Shown one piece after another: positions 35,415 through 47,847 of a DNA stretch of 64,000 nt. Made by a program: the position numbers and the translations under genes. Position 1 is the first letter of the stretch. Each line of letters starts with the position of its first letter. The DNA is taken from positions 3,033,754 to 3,097,753 of the forward strand of contig OZ024792.1 in NCBI GenBank assembly GCA_964017065.1, in the 5' to 3' direction. The notes beneath the pieces are model-generated. The model saw nothing but the letters and a program-made list of their open reading frames with translations, did not search any database and was not told the origin of the DNA. The DNA is from Haliclona indistincta. Its lineage: Eukaryota > Porifera > Demospongiae > Haplosclerida > Chalinidae.

Positions 35415-37099
35415 TTACGAGTACATTCCATTGATGAGATAGTCTACATTCTGAAACTTCTTTCTTCGACGCAAGTTAATGATTCTTTTAGCAACAATGA
35501 GCAGCACTAATGAAATCACCACGGCAACGACTCCACCCAGTACTCCAATGACAATGAAGCCAGTGCCAACGCAACCAACATTGGAGCATTCATCTTTTAC
35601 GTTTGGAGTATGCTTATCGGGGTCAGCAGTCTCTTGAACATTAGCCTCAGTGGATGTGCCGTCACCGGTAACGTGCTGGTGTGAGCCAGATCCTGTCTTG
35701 TCATGACTGCTATCCTCAATGCCGCTGTCATGATGTCTTCCACCTGTCCTGGTGCTTTCACTGTCCTCAGGGTCATCGCTATCTGTTCTTTCGTCAGGTT
35801 CGGTGCTTGCTGTAGCAACGGTGGCGGGTTCATGTGAGTCAGTGGAAGAGGAGGCCGTGACTGAACTGGTAGCAGTGGAAGAAGAGGCCGTGACTGAACT
35901 GGTAGCAGTGGCTGTGGTGGTAGCTGTGGTGGTAGCTGTTGTGGGTGAGCTGTTTTCAGAATGAATGTGATAGTTCTCTCGACCATCATCATTTGCTAGG
36001 AGAGGAAAAATAATAGCACAGTAAGTCATACCAGCCATAAAGTATTATAAAGAGACATTGATTTTGCATGGGAAAATGAGTCAAAAGGAATATTTACAAA
36101 AATGAGCTATTTTCTGTTGACTAAGACATGTATACAATTTTTGGTAAAATTCATTTCTGGTAGATCGACAGACATGACAAGATCAAGTCATAGCGATGAT
36201 ATGAGAGCAGTAGTGCCCAGGCAGTAGGTATATTATGGTAGTGAGGATACATTAAATTGCATGTACATTTTTAGACCAAGGAATTAGGGAAGTAAAACCA
36301 AAAACATCATCATTAGATAGTTAATGTGACACAGTACTACAAACATCAACAGCAGAACTATCCAATGCAAGAAGTATTCAAATAGACACACAGCAGTTGA
36401 GTTAGTACCACAATAGTGTACTCGACACTGTGCCCCTATACCACGTAGACAAAACAAGGAACTTTTCTATAGTCAGCTGTAGGCATAGCTGGTGGGCAGG
36501 CAAAGAGGGACACTTCACAGTAACATAAGCATCAAATATTCTCTATACAAGTGAGGTAAAGTGTTGCGAGTCGTCTAAGGTGTTAAATATTGTACATGTA
36601 CAAACATCCCCTAAAATGCTGACAAATTTCCTAAAATGTCTGTTGACAACTAATGGTCACAAGAATGAGTAGAAACCAAGAGAATATCTCATCGTACATG
36701 ATGGATAGACATCCCATGAGTTGTGTATGTCAGGTCCTCACCTTCGGAGTCACTCACTGCCACACTTATGCTAACAAAGCTGTGATGGTAGTCCAACTTG
36801 CAGTTCGCCAGGTTTGACCCACAGTTGACCAAGTAACAGTTGTGACCGGAGTTGGAAACGGACTCTTTGTTAAACACAGCCAAATGACATTGAGCCGTCT
36901 GACAGCATTTTGAGGCACACATCGCCCCAGACGCCGCCATCACGCCAGCTACTACCTGAGCGCCGTGTTTCAGAGAGACGCTGATGTCGATGATTCTGTT
37001 CTCCATTTTAGACAATGTAGAGCAGTGTTGTGGGACAGAACATAACGCTGGTACAATAAAGAAGATGGCGATCACGAGAGAAGGGACAGTGCAAGTCAT
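35415..37099 (-). CDS. MANSC-domain type I membrane protein, copy 1
   Basis: Two exons, 36742-37099 and 35415-35995, 939 nt, 312 aa. Signal peptide (MTCTVPSLVIAIFFIVPALC), then a MANSC-type cysteine module (CASKCCQTAQCHLAVFN, NCYLVNCG, ANC), then a Ser/Thr/His-rich low-complexity region that looks mucin-like, a TM helix (GTGFIVIGVLGGVVAVVISL and LLIVA) and a short basic tail (KRIINLRRRKK) ending in NVDYLINGMYS, which has a tyrosine. MANSC domains occur in extracellular parts of animal membrane proteins; ligand unknown. The 746-bp intron holds nothing recognisable. It is first in transcription distance to the giant receptor and shares its strand. Confidence 0.82.
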
Positions 37100-37709
37100 C
37101 GCTGTATAGCAACTCGGGCCCGGCGGGTGACAGACTGACAGTCAGGCCGGATATCGAATGCGGATGTTATTCGTCATGCATGCATCCCAAGCAGCATCAA
37201 AAATTTAAAATTACAGCGTCCTTGCCGTAATAAATATTATTGCGAATAATTAGAAAACAGTTGGTGCATGCACTTCATAGTATAAGTACTTCGCTCCTGA
37301 AGTTTTAAATTAAATTGGAGCAATTTGCATACAATCATGTGTTCGAAAATTGCAGGAGCAAAGTGACCCCTTTTTTCAAATCCGCTCACATATTTATTAC
37401 TCAACTCCCCTTATCTTCCAGAAACTTTCAGTTATTTTGTGGAGATGCAACGCCTCCATGTGGGTGTCTCGCTGCAGGTCTCTGGACTGTTTAACTTAGT
37501 TAGGTTAGTTTTGTTTTAGTAGATTAGTTAGTTATTTTCATTGCTATTATTTATATTACTTTAAAGTATTAGTTAGATGTATGCATGTAATACATTGTCA
37601 GGTGACACACTTTATTGAGTTTTTGTCAAAATTCATAACCAGCGAATACAAAAAATAAAAGAACAATTGCTGCACTTTTATAAGTTCAGTCACAAAGCGT
37701 TCACTATCT

Positions 37710-38234
37710 TCAACGGTTTTTCTTGGCCCTTTCTTTCTGCTTTTTGCCCTTTCTTTCTTCTTTTTGATCATAATTCTTGGTCCTTTCTTTCTTCTTTTTG
37801 CTTGGAGCTTGCTTTTTCGCACCTCGAGACTTGATTTTTCGCACCACAAAGAATAGCAGTACTGAAGTCACCACCACAGATATAATGACTATTCCAATGG
37901 CGCCAATCCACAACTTGCTAAGGCATCCCACAAAAGACATTTTGATGCCAGAGCATCCTGGTTCATTAACTGAATCTGGCAAAGTGGTAGTGGAGTTATC
38001 ATTGCTAGTAGTGGGGCCATCACTAGTGGTATTACTAGTGGGCCCATCAGTGACCCTATCATTATCATCTTCATCATCATCATCATCTTCATCATTATCT
38101 TCATCATCATAATATTCATCATCATCATCATCTTCATCATCATATTCTTCATCATCTTCATCATCATATTCTTCATCATCTTCATCATCATAATCTTCAT
38201 CATCATCATCATAATCTTCATAGTCTTCATCATC

Positions 38235-38308
<74 letters not shown>

Positions 38309-39007
38309 CGTCATCGTCATCATCATTATCATCATCTTCATCATCAGTGAGCCTATTATAGGCAGTAGTGGAGCTTTCAGTAGTAGTAGTACTAATAGTA
38401 GAAGTAGTAGTAGGAGTAGTAGGAGTAGTAGTAGGAGTAGTAGCAGTGGTAATAGTACTAGGGAGAGTACTACTGAAAGCCGCACTTGTACTAGCCGCAC
38501 TAGTACTAATAGTACTAGTGCCGCTTTCAGTAGCAGAGGGAGGTTTGGCTGCAAAAAATGAACAAGAATGAACGTCCTCCAATTACAATGTTGCTTACGT
38601 TTTCCAGGCGGCACACCCATGCTGATGAAACCATACACGTGCACTACACTTGACAAGCAGTTATCCAGGTCACCTCCACAGTTGATCAAGTAGCAGTTGT
38701 CACCGTTTTGAGAAGAGCCGTCAAATTGAAACGATATAAACTCGCATCCAGTTGTTGAACAGCATCTGTCAGCACAATCTTCCCAAGATGACACTTCTTC
38801 TAATGCTTGAATTGCGCGTATTTTGTCATTTTTACTTGCAACGTTGAGAAGTCTGTTATTCAACATGGAACAATACTTCACTGACTCTGAGCATGCTTCT
38901 GCAGTGTATATTGTTGGCACAGTGAAGAAGATTGCAATTTTCAGCAGTACTAGAAGCGGAGAGACAGCCATCACAACTGAATTTACAAGGACGCTATAAC
39001 GCCGCAT
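37710..39007 (-). CDS. MANSC-domain type I membrane protein with Asp-rich ectodomain, copy 2
   Basis: Two exons, 38599-39007 and 37710-38548, 1248 nt, 415 aa. The N-terminus has a signal peptide; the internal start MAVSPLLVLLKIAIFFTV would be more typical than the upstream Met. The MANSC module is CADRCCSTTGCEFISFQF, NCYLINCGGDLDNC. Next come a Ser/Thr-rich stretch and a very long Asp/Glu/Tyr-rich run encoded by a GAT/GAA triplet expansion (about 38060-38345), then PGCSGIKMSFVGCLSKLW, a TM helix and a Lys-rich tail (SKKKKERTKN, KGKKQKERAKKNR). The poly(A) signal (TTTATT, 37611-37616) lies downstream. It is closely related to copy 3. Confidence 0.83.
38050..38345. repeat. (ATC)n / GAT triplet expansion, coding
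   Basis: Imperfect ATC/TTC trinucleotide array on the + strand. On the coding minus strand it specifies an Asp-dominated run with Glu and Tyr in the ectodomain of MANSC copy 2. The longest pure stretch is around 38235-38305. Confidence 0.92.
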
Positions 39008-39225
39008 TCGTCTACCGACGTTAATACGTAACTTAGTTTACGAATAAATCTATGGTTTACGTACGAGTGTTATTGCGAATAATAATGTTACTAACAGTTG
39101 CTGCATTTACTTCAACTTCTCATGCACACTAAGTTCATGCAGATTCAGTGAGTACAATAATATTAGAAGGAATCTAATAAGTTAGTAATAACTTTTACTG
39201 CATGAATATTCAGTGTCACTTGTGT

Positions 39226-40029
39226 TCACAGACGACGACTCTTTTTATTTGCAGCTTTACGACGAGATCTGACTTTCCGCACCACAAAGAACAGAACCAC
39301 TGCAGTCACCACCACAACACATATGATGACCATTCCAATGACCCCAACCCATATCTTGCTAAAGCATCCCATAGATGTTTGCATGCCAGAGCACCGTCTA
39401 ATATGTTCTTCTGGTGGGAGTACTTGAATATCAGTGGTATTTTGGGAACTTGCAGATGTTTCTAAAATTGAGCTATTAGTAGCAGGTTTATCAGCTGGGG
39501 TTTCAGTAGTAGCTAGGCTCATCATGTCATTCATGATATATCCATCCAGCATGGATTTCGATTTTGTTTTAGCTACATAAAAAGAAAGATAAAATTCTCC
39601 AGATATTTTTGGTGCCAGTGTTTGGTGCTCACCTTTTTCGGGCCCCACACCCATGCTCACGAAACCATACTGGTGCACTGCATTCGACAAGCAGTTATCC
39701 AGGTAACCTCCACAGTTGATCAAGTAGCAGTTGTGACCGTTGCGAGAAGTTTCGGTCATTTTAAACGATATAAACTCACAGTCAGCCTTCATACAGCATC
39801 CTCTAGCACAATCTTCCCAAGATACCACTCTCAAGCCTTGAATTGCGCTTATTTTGTCATCATTACTCCCAAGTCCACCTACGTCGAGAAGTCTGTTATT
39901 CATTTTGGAACGCGTAGAACATCGCCTTGCTGTGCATAATATCGGCACAGCGAAGAAGATCGCAATTTTTAGCAGTAGAAGAGGAGAGAGAGCCATCACA
40001 AGTTCACAACTGAACACCACTACTGACAA
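39226..40029 (-). CDS. MANSC-domain type I membrane protein, copy 3
   Basis: Two exons, 39633-40029 and 39226-39572, 744 nt, 247 aa. Signal peptide (internal start MALSPLLLLKIAIFFAVPIL), MANSC module (CARGCCMKADCEFISFKM, NCYLINCGGYLDNC), a short Thr/Ser-rich linker, CSGMQTSMGCFSKIWVGVIG leading into a TM helix (MVIICVVVVTAVVLFFVV), and a basic tail (RKVRSRRKAANKKSRRL). The 60-nt intron has good GT-AG sites and no stop in frame, so its retention would simply add 20 residues before the linker. It lies head to head with PSMA1, about 220 bp away. Confidence 0.83.
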   Translation of the reverse strand: MSVVVFSCELVMALSPLLLLKIAIFFAVPILCTARRCSTRSKMNNRLLDVGGLGSNDDKISAIQGLRVVSWEDCARGCCMKADCEFISFKMTETSRNGHNCYLINCGGYLDNCLSNAVHQYGFVSMGVGPEKGEHQTLAPKISGEFYLSFYVAKTKSKSMLDGYIMNDMMSLATTETPADKPATNSSILETSASSQNTTDIQVLPPEEHIRRCSGMQTSMGCFSKIWVGVIGMVIICVVVVTAVVLFFVVRKVRSRRKAANKKSRRL

Positions 40030-40250
40030 GGACGCATGGACGCTACCGGTTACCCGAGGACGCGAACACGTACGTAACTTTAAAAGTTACGTACGTGGCC
40101 GCGGGGCCGGGCCGGGGGGTAGCGCGGGCCAAAAATACAGGAGGGTCTGGAAGGAATTTGTACCGCAAATGAGCATTTATTAGAGAGCCCACGTTAGCTC
40201 TACAATCAGCTGTCACATCTGGGATCAGAACTGTAGTTCTGACTGGTGCA
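40030..40250. promoter_or_regulatory. Bidirectional promoter, MANSC copy 3 / PSMA1
   Basis: A 221-bp gap between two divergent start codons. It contains a perfect 31-bp palindrome (15-bp arms beginning CACGTACGTAACTTT, 40067-40097) followed by a very GC-rich stretch (about 40098-40130). Confidence 0.6.
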
Positions 40251-42679
<2,429 letters not shown>

Positions 42680-44549
42680 ACTAATCGTATTCATTTTGTG
42701 TTGAAGCATGGCAGTGAGGAACACGTGTCCACGGGTGTGGTATTGACTGTATCTATTTTTAGTACTGAAATGAATATCACGCGCGGTATACAATGGGCGT
42801 GGTTAAATTGCCAATCGCCATCGGCTGATTTGATGATACCTCCAGCACTAGCATAGAGCTTGTCTTTCTTCTCGCGCCAACTGCTGTGCGTAACAAGAGA
42901 ACTCGTTAAGATAGAGACAGATTGTATCTTCAAGTCCTTACAGACTTTCTGAGGAAAGGTTAGTTCTAGCTGACTTGTAGCAGTTTCTCGTCCGAATAGG
43001 TGTGTTTGTATAATGTGAACGATTCGAGAGAAGTGTGAATAGTACACACACACACACATAGCTACCTATTGTGCATATACAATGCTGTGTGTAAGGTACA
43101 CTATACTGTGAGTAGCGTCAGTTGCTGGTGTTCTGTGCCGTCTGATACTCGATTGAACGAGTGCTAGTTTCCTAATCGTTGTCTTTGAAGTGGGCTCTTG
43201 ATAAGCTTTGTCGGTGGTGCAGCTGGTCCTATGGTTGACGTCATGGTCACTAAGGTCACCCTCACACATGAGGGTGGTGTCAGGGTGTCAGTATACTTGG
43301 GATTCCAACAGTTGCCAGAAGGGAAGTGCATGTTGAGTCACACATGTACACATACCAAGCAGCTGTCTAGAAGAGCCTGCCAGGACCTCAAGGCTAGGCG
43401 TGTGTTGGTGGGGCCAGTGATGCATTGGTTTGTTGCTGTTTCGAATTGAGCCTGACAATGGTTTTGTCTTGCAAACTCTTGTTCTCTGTAGTGACTAACA
43501 GTTGGATACTTGTGGAAAGGGCAGGTGAATTACCGTGTGACTTGTTATGAAAATGATTCACTGTGTGTGTGTGGAACTGTGTGAGCTGTTAGTTAAGATG
43601 TTGTTTGGCAGAGAGATAGTTTTGTTTACTCCTTCATCACCTTATGAGTACCAATACCTTCCAATAGAACAGCTCTACTGAGACCATGCCCTAGCCTTGT
43701 TTGTAGTGTATCAGCCAGTTCTTCCTCTTTATTTCAACTTCACGATACAATCTGCTTTATATCAGTAGTGCCTTGGCTGTGTACTAGTAGAACTATCAGC
43801 TGATAACAGATGACGATGCTGGTAAAGTAGTATTGTCTTCCTGCTTGATAAGTTTCAATGTTCGATACAATCTCCTTTGCACTTACAACATGTGTTTAAT
43901 ACTGTAAGTGTTAGGTTACATAAAATTGCGTGATTATTGTTGGGTTTTTTTCACACAAGTATTTATTCACTCTTTCCTTTTTGTCTTCTCTTTCTCTCTC
44001 TTTGTACTGCCTAATTTTATCCACCCATTATTGCTAATTATTCAGCAATGCCTTCATGTAATGTAGAATATGTGTACATGTACATGACTATGTTTTAAAC
44101 GTGGTTTGACTGACAGATGGTGTTTGGTCTTTGTGTGCACACATGCATGCATGAACTTGTGTTTACAGAGCTTGTTTACTTGAATGATTATTACACAGTA
44201 AAAAAATCAGGACCAGAACTTTTGAAGTGGTCATTTTCCTAGAAATTCAAAGTGTCTTGTTATTACCCTTTTATATAATGGTTGAATTGCTAGGAGTGTG
44301 AGGGGGAACCTATTGGTTGTTAGTAAGTATGTTGATTGTGTGTAAACAGAGTGTGGCTATGTACTAGTTAGTTTGTGTAATGGTGTCTGTCAGTAGTTAT
44401 TATACACAGTGTCTAGAAGGTCAGGCACACAACCAGACTGTGTTTTTTAACAAACTTGCTAACAGTTCTCTTGGGAATTTGATATGACAGACTAACTCAA
44501 TTTATGAGCCTGATAAAACACTTCATTGTATGTTGTAAGTACTGACTAA

Positions 44550-44648
44550 GAATGTCTAGGTCACAATCAAGAGGGAATGTCTAGGTCACATTCAAGTGGG
44601 AACGGCTAGGTCACAATCAAGAGGGAATGTCTAGGTCACATTCAAGTG
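44550..44648. repeat. 25-bp tandem repeat, four copies
   Basis: Units start GAATGTCTAGGTCACA and alternate AATCAAGAGG with TTCAAGTGG endings, so copies 1 and 3 match and copies 2 and 4 match (a 50-bp higher-order unit). Confidence 0.85.
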
Positions 44649-45277
44649 CTGGATGTTTGTACATGTAGTCTAGTGTGTGTTCTGTCTGGCACAGTCTGAG
44701 CATGTGGTGTGTGTGGTTGATGTGGAAATAGAGTAAAATAACCTGATTTGACCATATCCAGTCGTTATGGTGATTATGTTAGCTTGTTACAGGATTCACT
44801 CCGGTAGTGTCCTTGGTTCAGCACATGTAACCCAGCCTTCCAAGTGCTTGTAAAACTAATGTTTAGTCATGTTCTAGAATGCCTTGATATACCTATTCAC
44901 AACATTTTTGAGTGTGTTGCTGACAGTTTGTGTAGTTTAAACTTCGTCAGCATTACTAAAAATATATATTTAATACCAAATATGGAAGTGTATTATTTCT
45001 TTGTACTCTTTGACCTTCTCTGAGGGTAGATATGTCTCATGTGAGTAGTGCTAGTTGTGTGTGAATTATTAGTTCACTCAAGTGAACACTGTCATGCCAG
45101 CAGCACACATGTTGGTGTAAGTGATTGGTTGATCAACCTAAAGGTATGGATGGAGTTTACATTGTTAGGATGGCTCAGGAAATTACTACATTCCTGTGAA
45201 CACATGATTTGTATAATGCATGCACACCACACCCATGTTATAGATCTGAGTAAGCTACATGGAATTTTATCAAGCTA

Positions 45278-45282
<5 letters not shown>

Positions 45283-45316
<34 letters not shown>

Positions 45317-45386
45317 CCCTCTCTCTCGCTCTCCCTCTCTCCCCCCTCTCTCTCTCTCCCCCCTCTCTCTCTCTCTCTCCCTCTCT

Positions 45387-45456
<70 letters not shown>
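45283..45456. repeat. CT/CCCCC-rich pyrimidine tract upstream of TBC start
   Basis: About 175 bp made almost only of CT dinucleotides broken by CCCCC blocks, ending about 20 bp before the start codon of the TBC gene. Both strands read as long low-complexity ORFs, which are artefacts. Confidence 0.9.
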
Positions 45457-45458
<2 letters not shown>

Positions 45459-45474
45459 GTAAGTACAGTTCATT

Positions 45475-47500
45475 ATGGCTAACAAAACAACACCAGACGA
45501 GATTGTGCGGATAGTTCAGAACTATGACAGAGTAAGTCGCCCACTCACTTGCGCAATCTGTGTCAACTACTATTTTGTTTACATGTATACACATTATGCA
45601 TTAGTGACGTGTGACTGATAGTTGTGTGTTGGGCCTGTTGGTGGATCAACAGCTAGACACATGACACAAATTGAAACATGAACATCAATCAGTCTATATG
45701 TGTACTACACACAGTGGTCATGATAACTGCTGCCTCTCTTCTGCCCACAGGGAAGAGATGAAGATGCCGAGATCGATGACTGGGAAGATCCGAACTTCAC
45801 AGTCTACAAGTCCACCGACAGATACGGCTTCATGTCGTAAGTTTTATTATTATACTCTATACGTAGCCTTATAACTTGCATTTTTTCACAGAATAAGGCC
45901 CATTGACACAACCATACCCGAAAAGGTACTAGTTATTCATACAATTGAGTGCAATTCTGTTCAGTTAGAAGATTTCAGTAGATTATCTGTACTGAATCTG
46001 TATGAGATCTTTGTCATTCGCAGGTTAAACAGGTAGAGAGAGAAAGAGCTCTCAAATGGAGCACTATGATTCAGAAATGGAAAAAGTATCTATCATCGGA
46101 AAAACTTCACAGAAGAGTGAACAAGGGTATACCAGACTCAGTGAGAGGAGAGGTTTGGAAACACGTGCTTAACCTAGAAGGCGTGAAACATCCAGGATTG
46201 TACGAGGTGAGTAAAGAAGGATGAGAAGTCATAGGAAAAGGGAAAGTTATTGTTTAACATGAAGGAGAGGGCATATGTACATGTATGGAGTTTGATAGGA
46301 TGATCATAGACATGTGTGACTCTGTGTGTTGTGTGTGCAGACTATGAAGGAATATGGGCGGAGAGTCTCACAGGACATCAGTCAGATAGACAGAGATGTA
46401 CTGAGAACATTCCGGAACCACATCATGTATCGCGAGCGCTACGGCATAAAGTAAGCTTATCACCCACTACCTTTAAGGATTCTCTCACTTTGAATTGTTT
46501 CTCGACACAGGCAGCAAGCTCTGTTCCATGTTTTAGTTGCTTATTCCATGTACAACCCAGTGAGTGTCTCCCACACACAAATGAAACACAACCCTATCTT
46601 TCTCTGTTCTTTTCACAGCAACTTGGTTATTGTCAAGGAATGAGTAGTGTAGCCGGTGTGTTGCTCATGTATCTGAATGAAGAGGTATGCTCGTGTGATC
46701 TGTGTGTGAATTTACACAGCATCATTCTTGCCAGGATGCATTTTGGGCCATGGTGGTGCTCATTGGTGACCCCAAGTTCGCAATGCACGGCATGCTGATA
46801 CCTGGCCTGCCCAAGCTAATGACATACTGTGATCTACATCAGCAGATTAGACGAAGATTTATACCACGATTAGACAGACATCTCGTGAGTCCGATAAACA
46901 TTCGTACTGTACGTACTATGTCATATTCATCTGTTGCTGTAGGAGAGTGAGAACATAGACGCACAATTTTACTGCACTCCATGGTTTGTGAAGTGTTATC
47001 TTGACTCGGTAAGCCGTCATGATGTGCAGTATCACGATAACTTGCTCATTTTTGTGTCCAGCTACCGTTTCAGATGGTGTTGAGAATATGGGACTCCTTC
47101 ATGTTTCAAGGAGAGAGAGTAATGGTAGCCATGTCACTTGTTTTGCTCAGGTTACACAGGAGTGAGTTATGAACCTTCTTCTTATCTTTCACTTATACTC
47201 TATCTTTCAGAACAATTGTTGAAGATGCGTGAAGAGGGAATCAGATTATTCCTTCAACAACTCTCAAAGTCGCAGTTTGATGAAGACGCTGTTATTGCTG
47301 AACTGGAGAACATCTCGTCTGAACTTCAGAAGGTGCATCTAGCTATTCCTCCCTCCACAGTTCATCTCCAGGAGATCAGAGACCTAAACCGTCAAGCGCT
47401 ACATCGTGTTGAATCAGCTCGGGCAACAGAGCATTCTAGACCACACCCACAAAATGGACATCTTAACGGACTAGTATCAAGACCGTATGATGCCAGATAA
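45475..47500 (+). CDS. USP6NL: TBC-domain Rab GAP, USP6NL (RN-tre) type
   Basis: Eleven exons: 45475-45531, 45751-45836, 45892-45925, 46024-46206, 46341-46450, 46511-46559, 46619-46684, 46735-46884, 46943-47008, 47062-47161, 47211-47500. They sum to 1191 nt, 396 aa. The N-terminal block [20 protein letters not shown] with TDRYGF is characteristic of RN-tre. The TBC domain has the arginine finger ([15 protein letters not shown]) and the glutamine finger ([20 protein letters not shown]), both intact, and ends with [19 protein letters not shown]. The family stimulates GTP hydrolysis by Rab5-class GTPases in endocytic traffic. The long proline-rich tail of the vertebrate protein is absent; only about 90 residues follow the TBC core. 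The ATG is preceded by a pyrimidine tract. Confidence 0.9.
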
Positions 47501-47787
47501 CATCACTTGGTCGTGTGACCACACCCTCTCAACCTGTTCGTGTCTGTCAACCTTGTGGAGTGTATTTGTTTATATAAGTAGATTTTCAAAACTATCCATA
47601 ATAATTATTTTGGGAGTCTCTATATATCCACTTTATCTGACTCAAAGATTCTATTTAATAACAAACAGTACATTTTAATTTTACATTCTGACTTGCTACT
47701 ATCTATTGCTACACTGCATTCTGTGCCCTTTTCTTTATAACACCTCGTTCCCTGAGTCCTTGTTTTGTTGTGTACACAGGTCAAAAG

Positions 47788-47809
47788 TTTATTATTTTTT
47801 ATGAATAAA
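47788..47809. promoter_or_regulatory. Interleaved poly(A) signals of the convergent genes
   Basis: AATAAA on the + strand at 47804-47809 for the TBC gene and its complement TTTATT at 47788-47793 for NUP205 on the minus strand. The stops are 347 bp apart and the two 3' ends must overlap by some tens of bases. Confidence 0.65.
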
Positions 47810-47847
47810 AATTTCTAATGAACACGGCCTTGTCGGAATGATTCACA

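Larger units (their letters stand above)
42680..45474. other. Intergenic region PSMA1 to TBC gene
   Basis: About 2.8 kb with no gene I can support. A minus-strand ORF at 42691-43059 and a + strand ORF at 43198-43449 show no recognisable domain or splice structure. A four-copy 25-bp tandem repeat lies at 44550-44648. A pyrimidine-rich tract precedes the TBC gene start. Confidence 0.5.

Noticed and set aside
37889..39007. 372-codon ORF rich in Met and Leu on the minus strand
   Set aside because: Beyond the first exon of MANSC copy 2 it reads the intron and the triplet repeat in the wrong frame.
42691..43059. 122-codon minus ORF after PSMA1
   Set aside because: No domain, no clear start or splice partners; may be UTR or chance.
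45238..45594. Arg/Glu-rich and Leu/Ser-rich ORFs
   Set aside because: Artefacts of the CT microsatellite; no splice or domain support.
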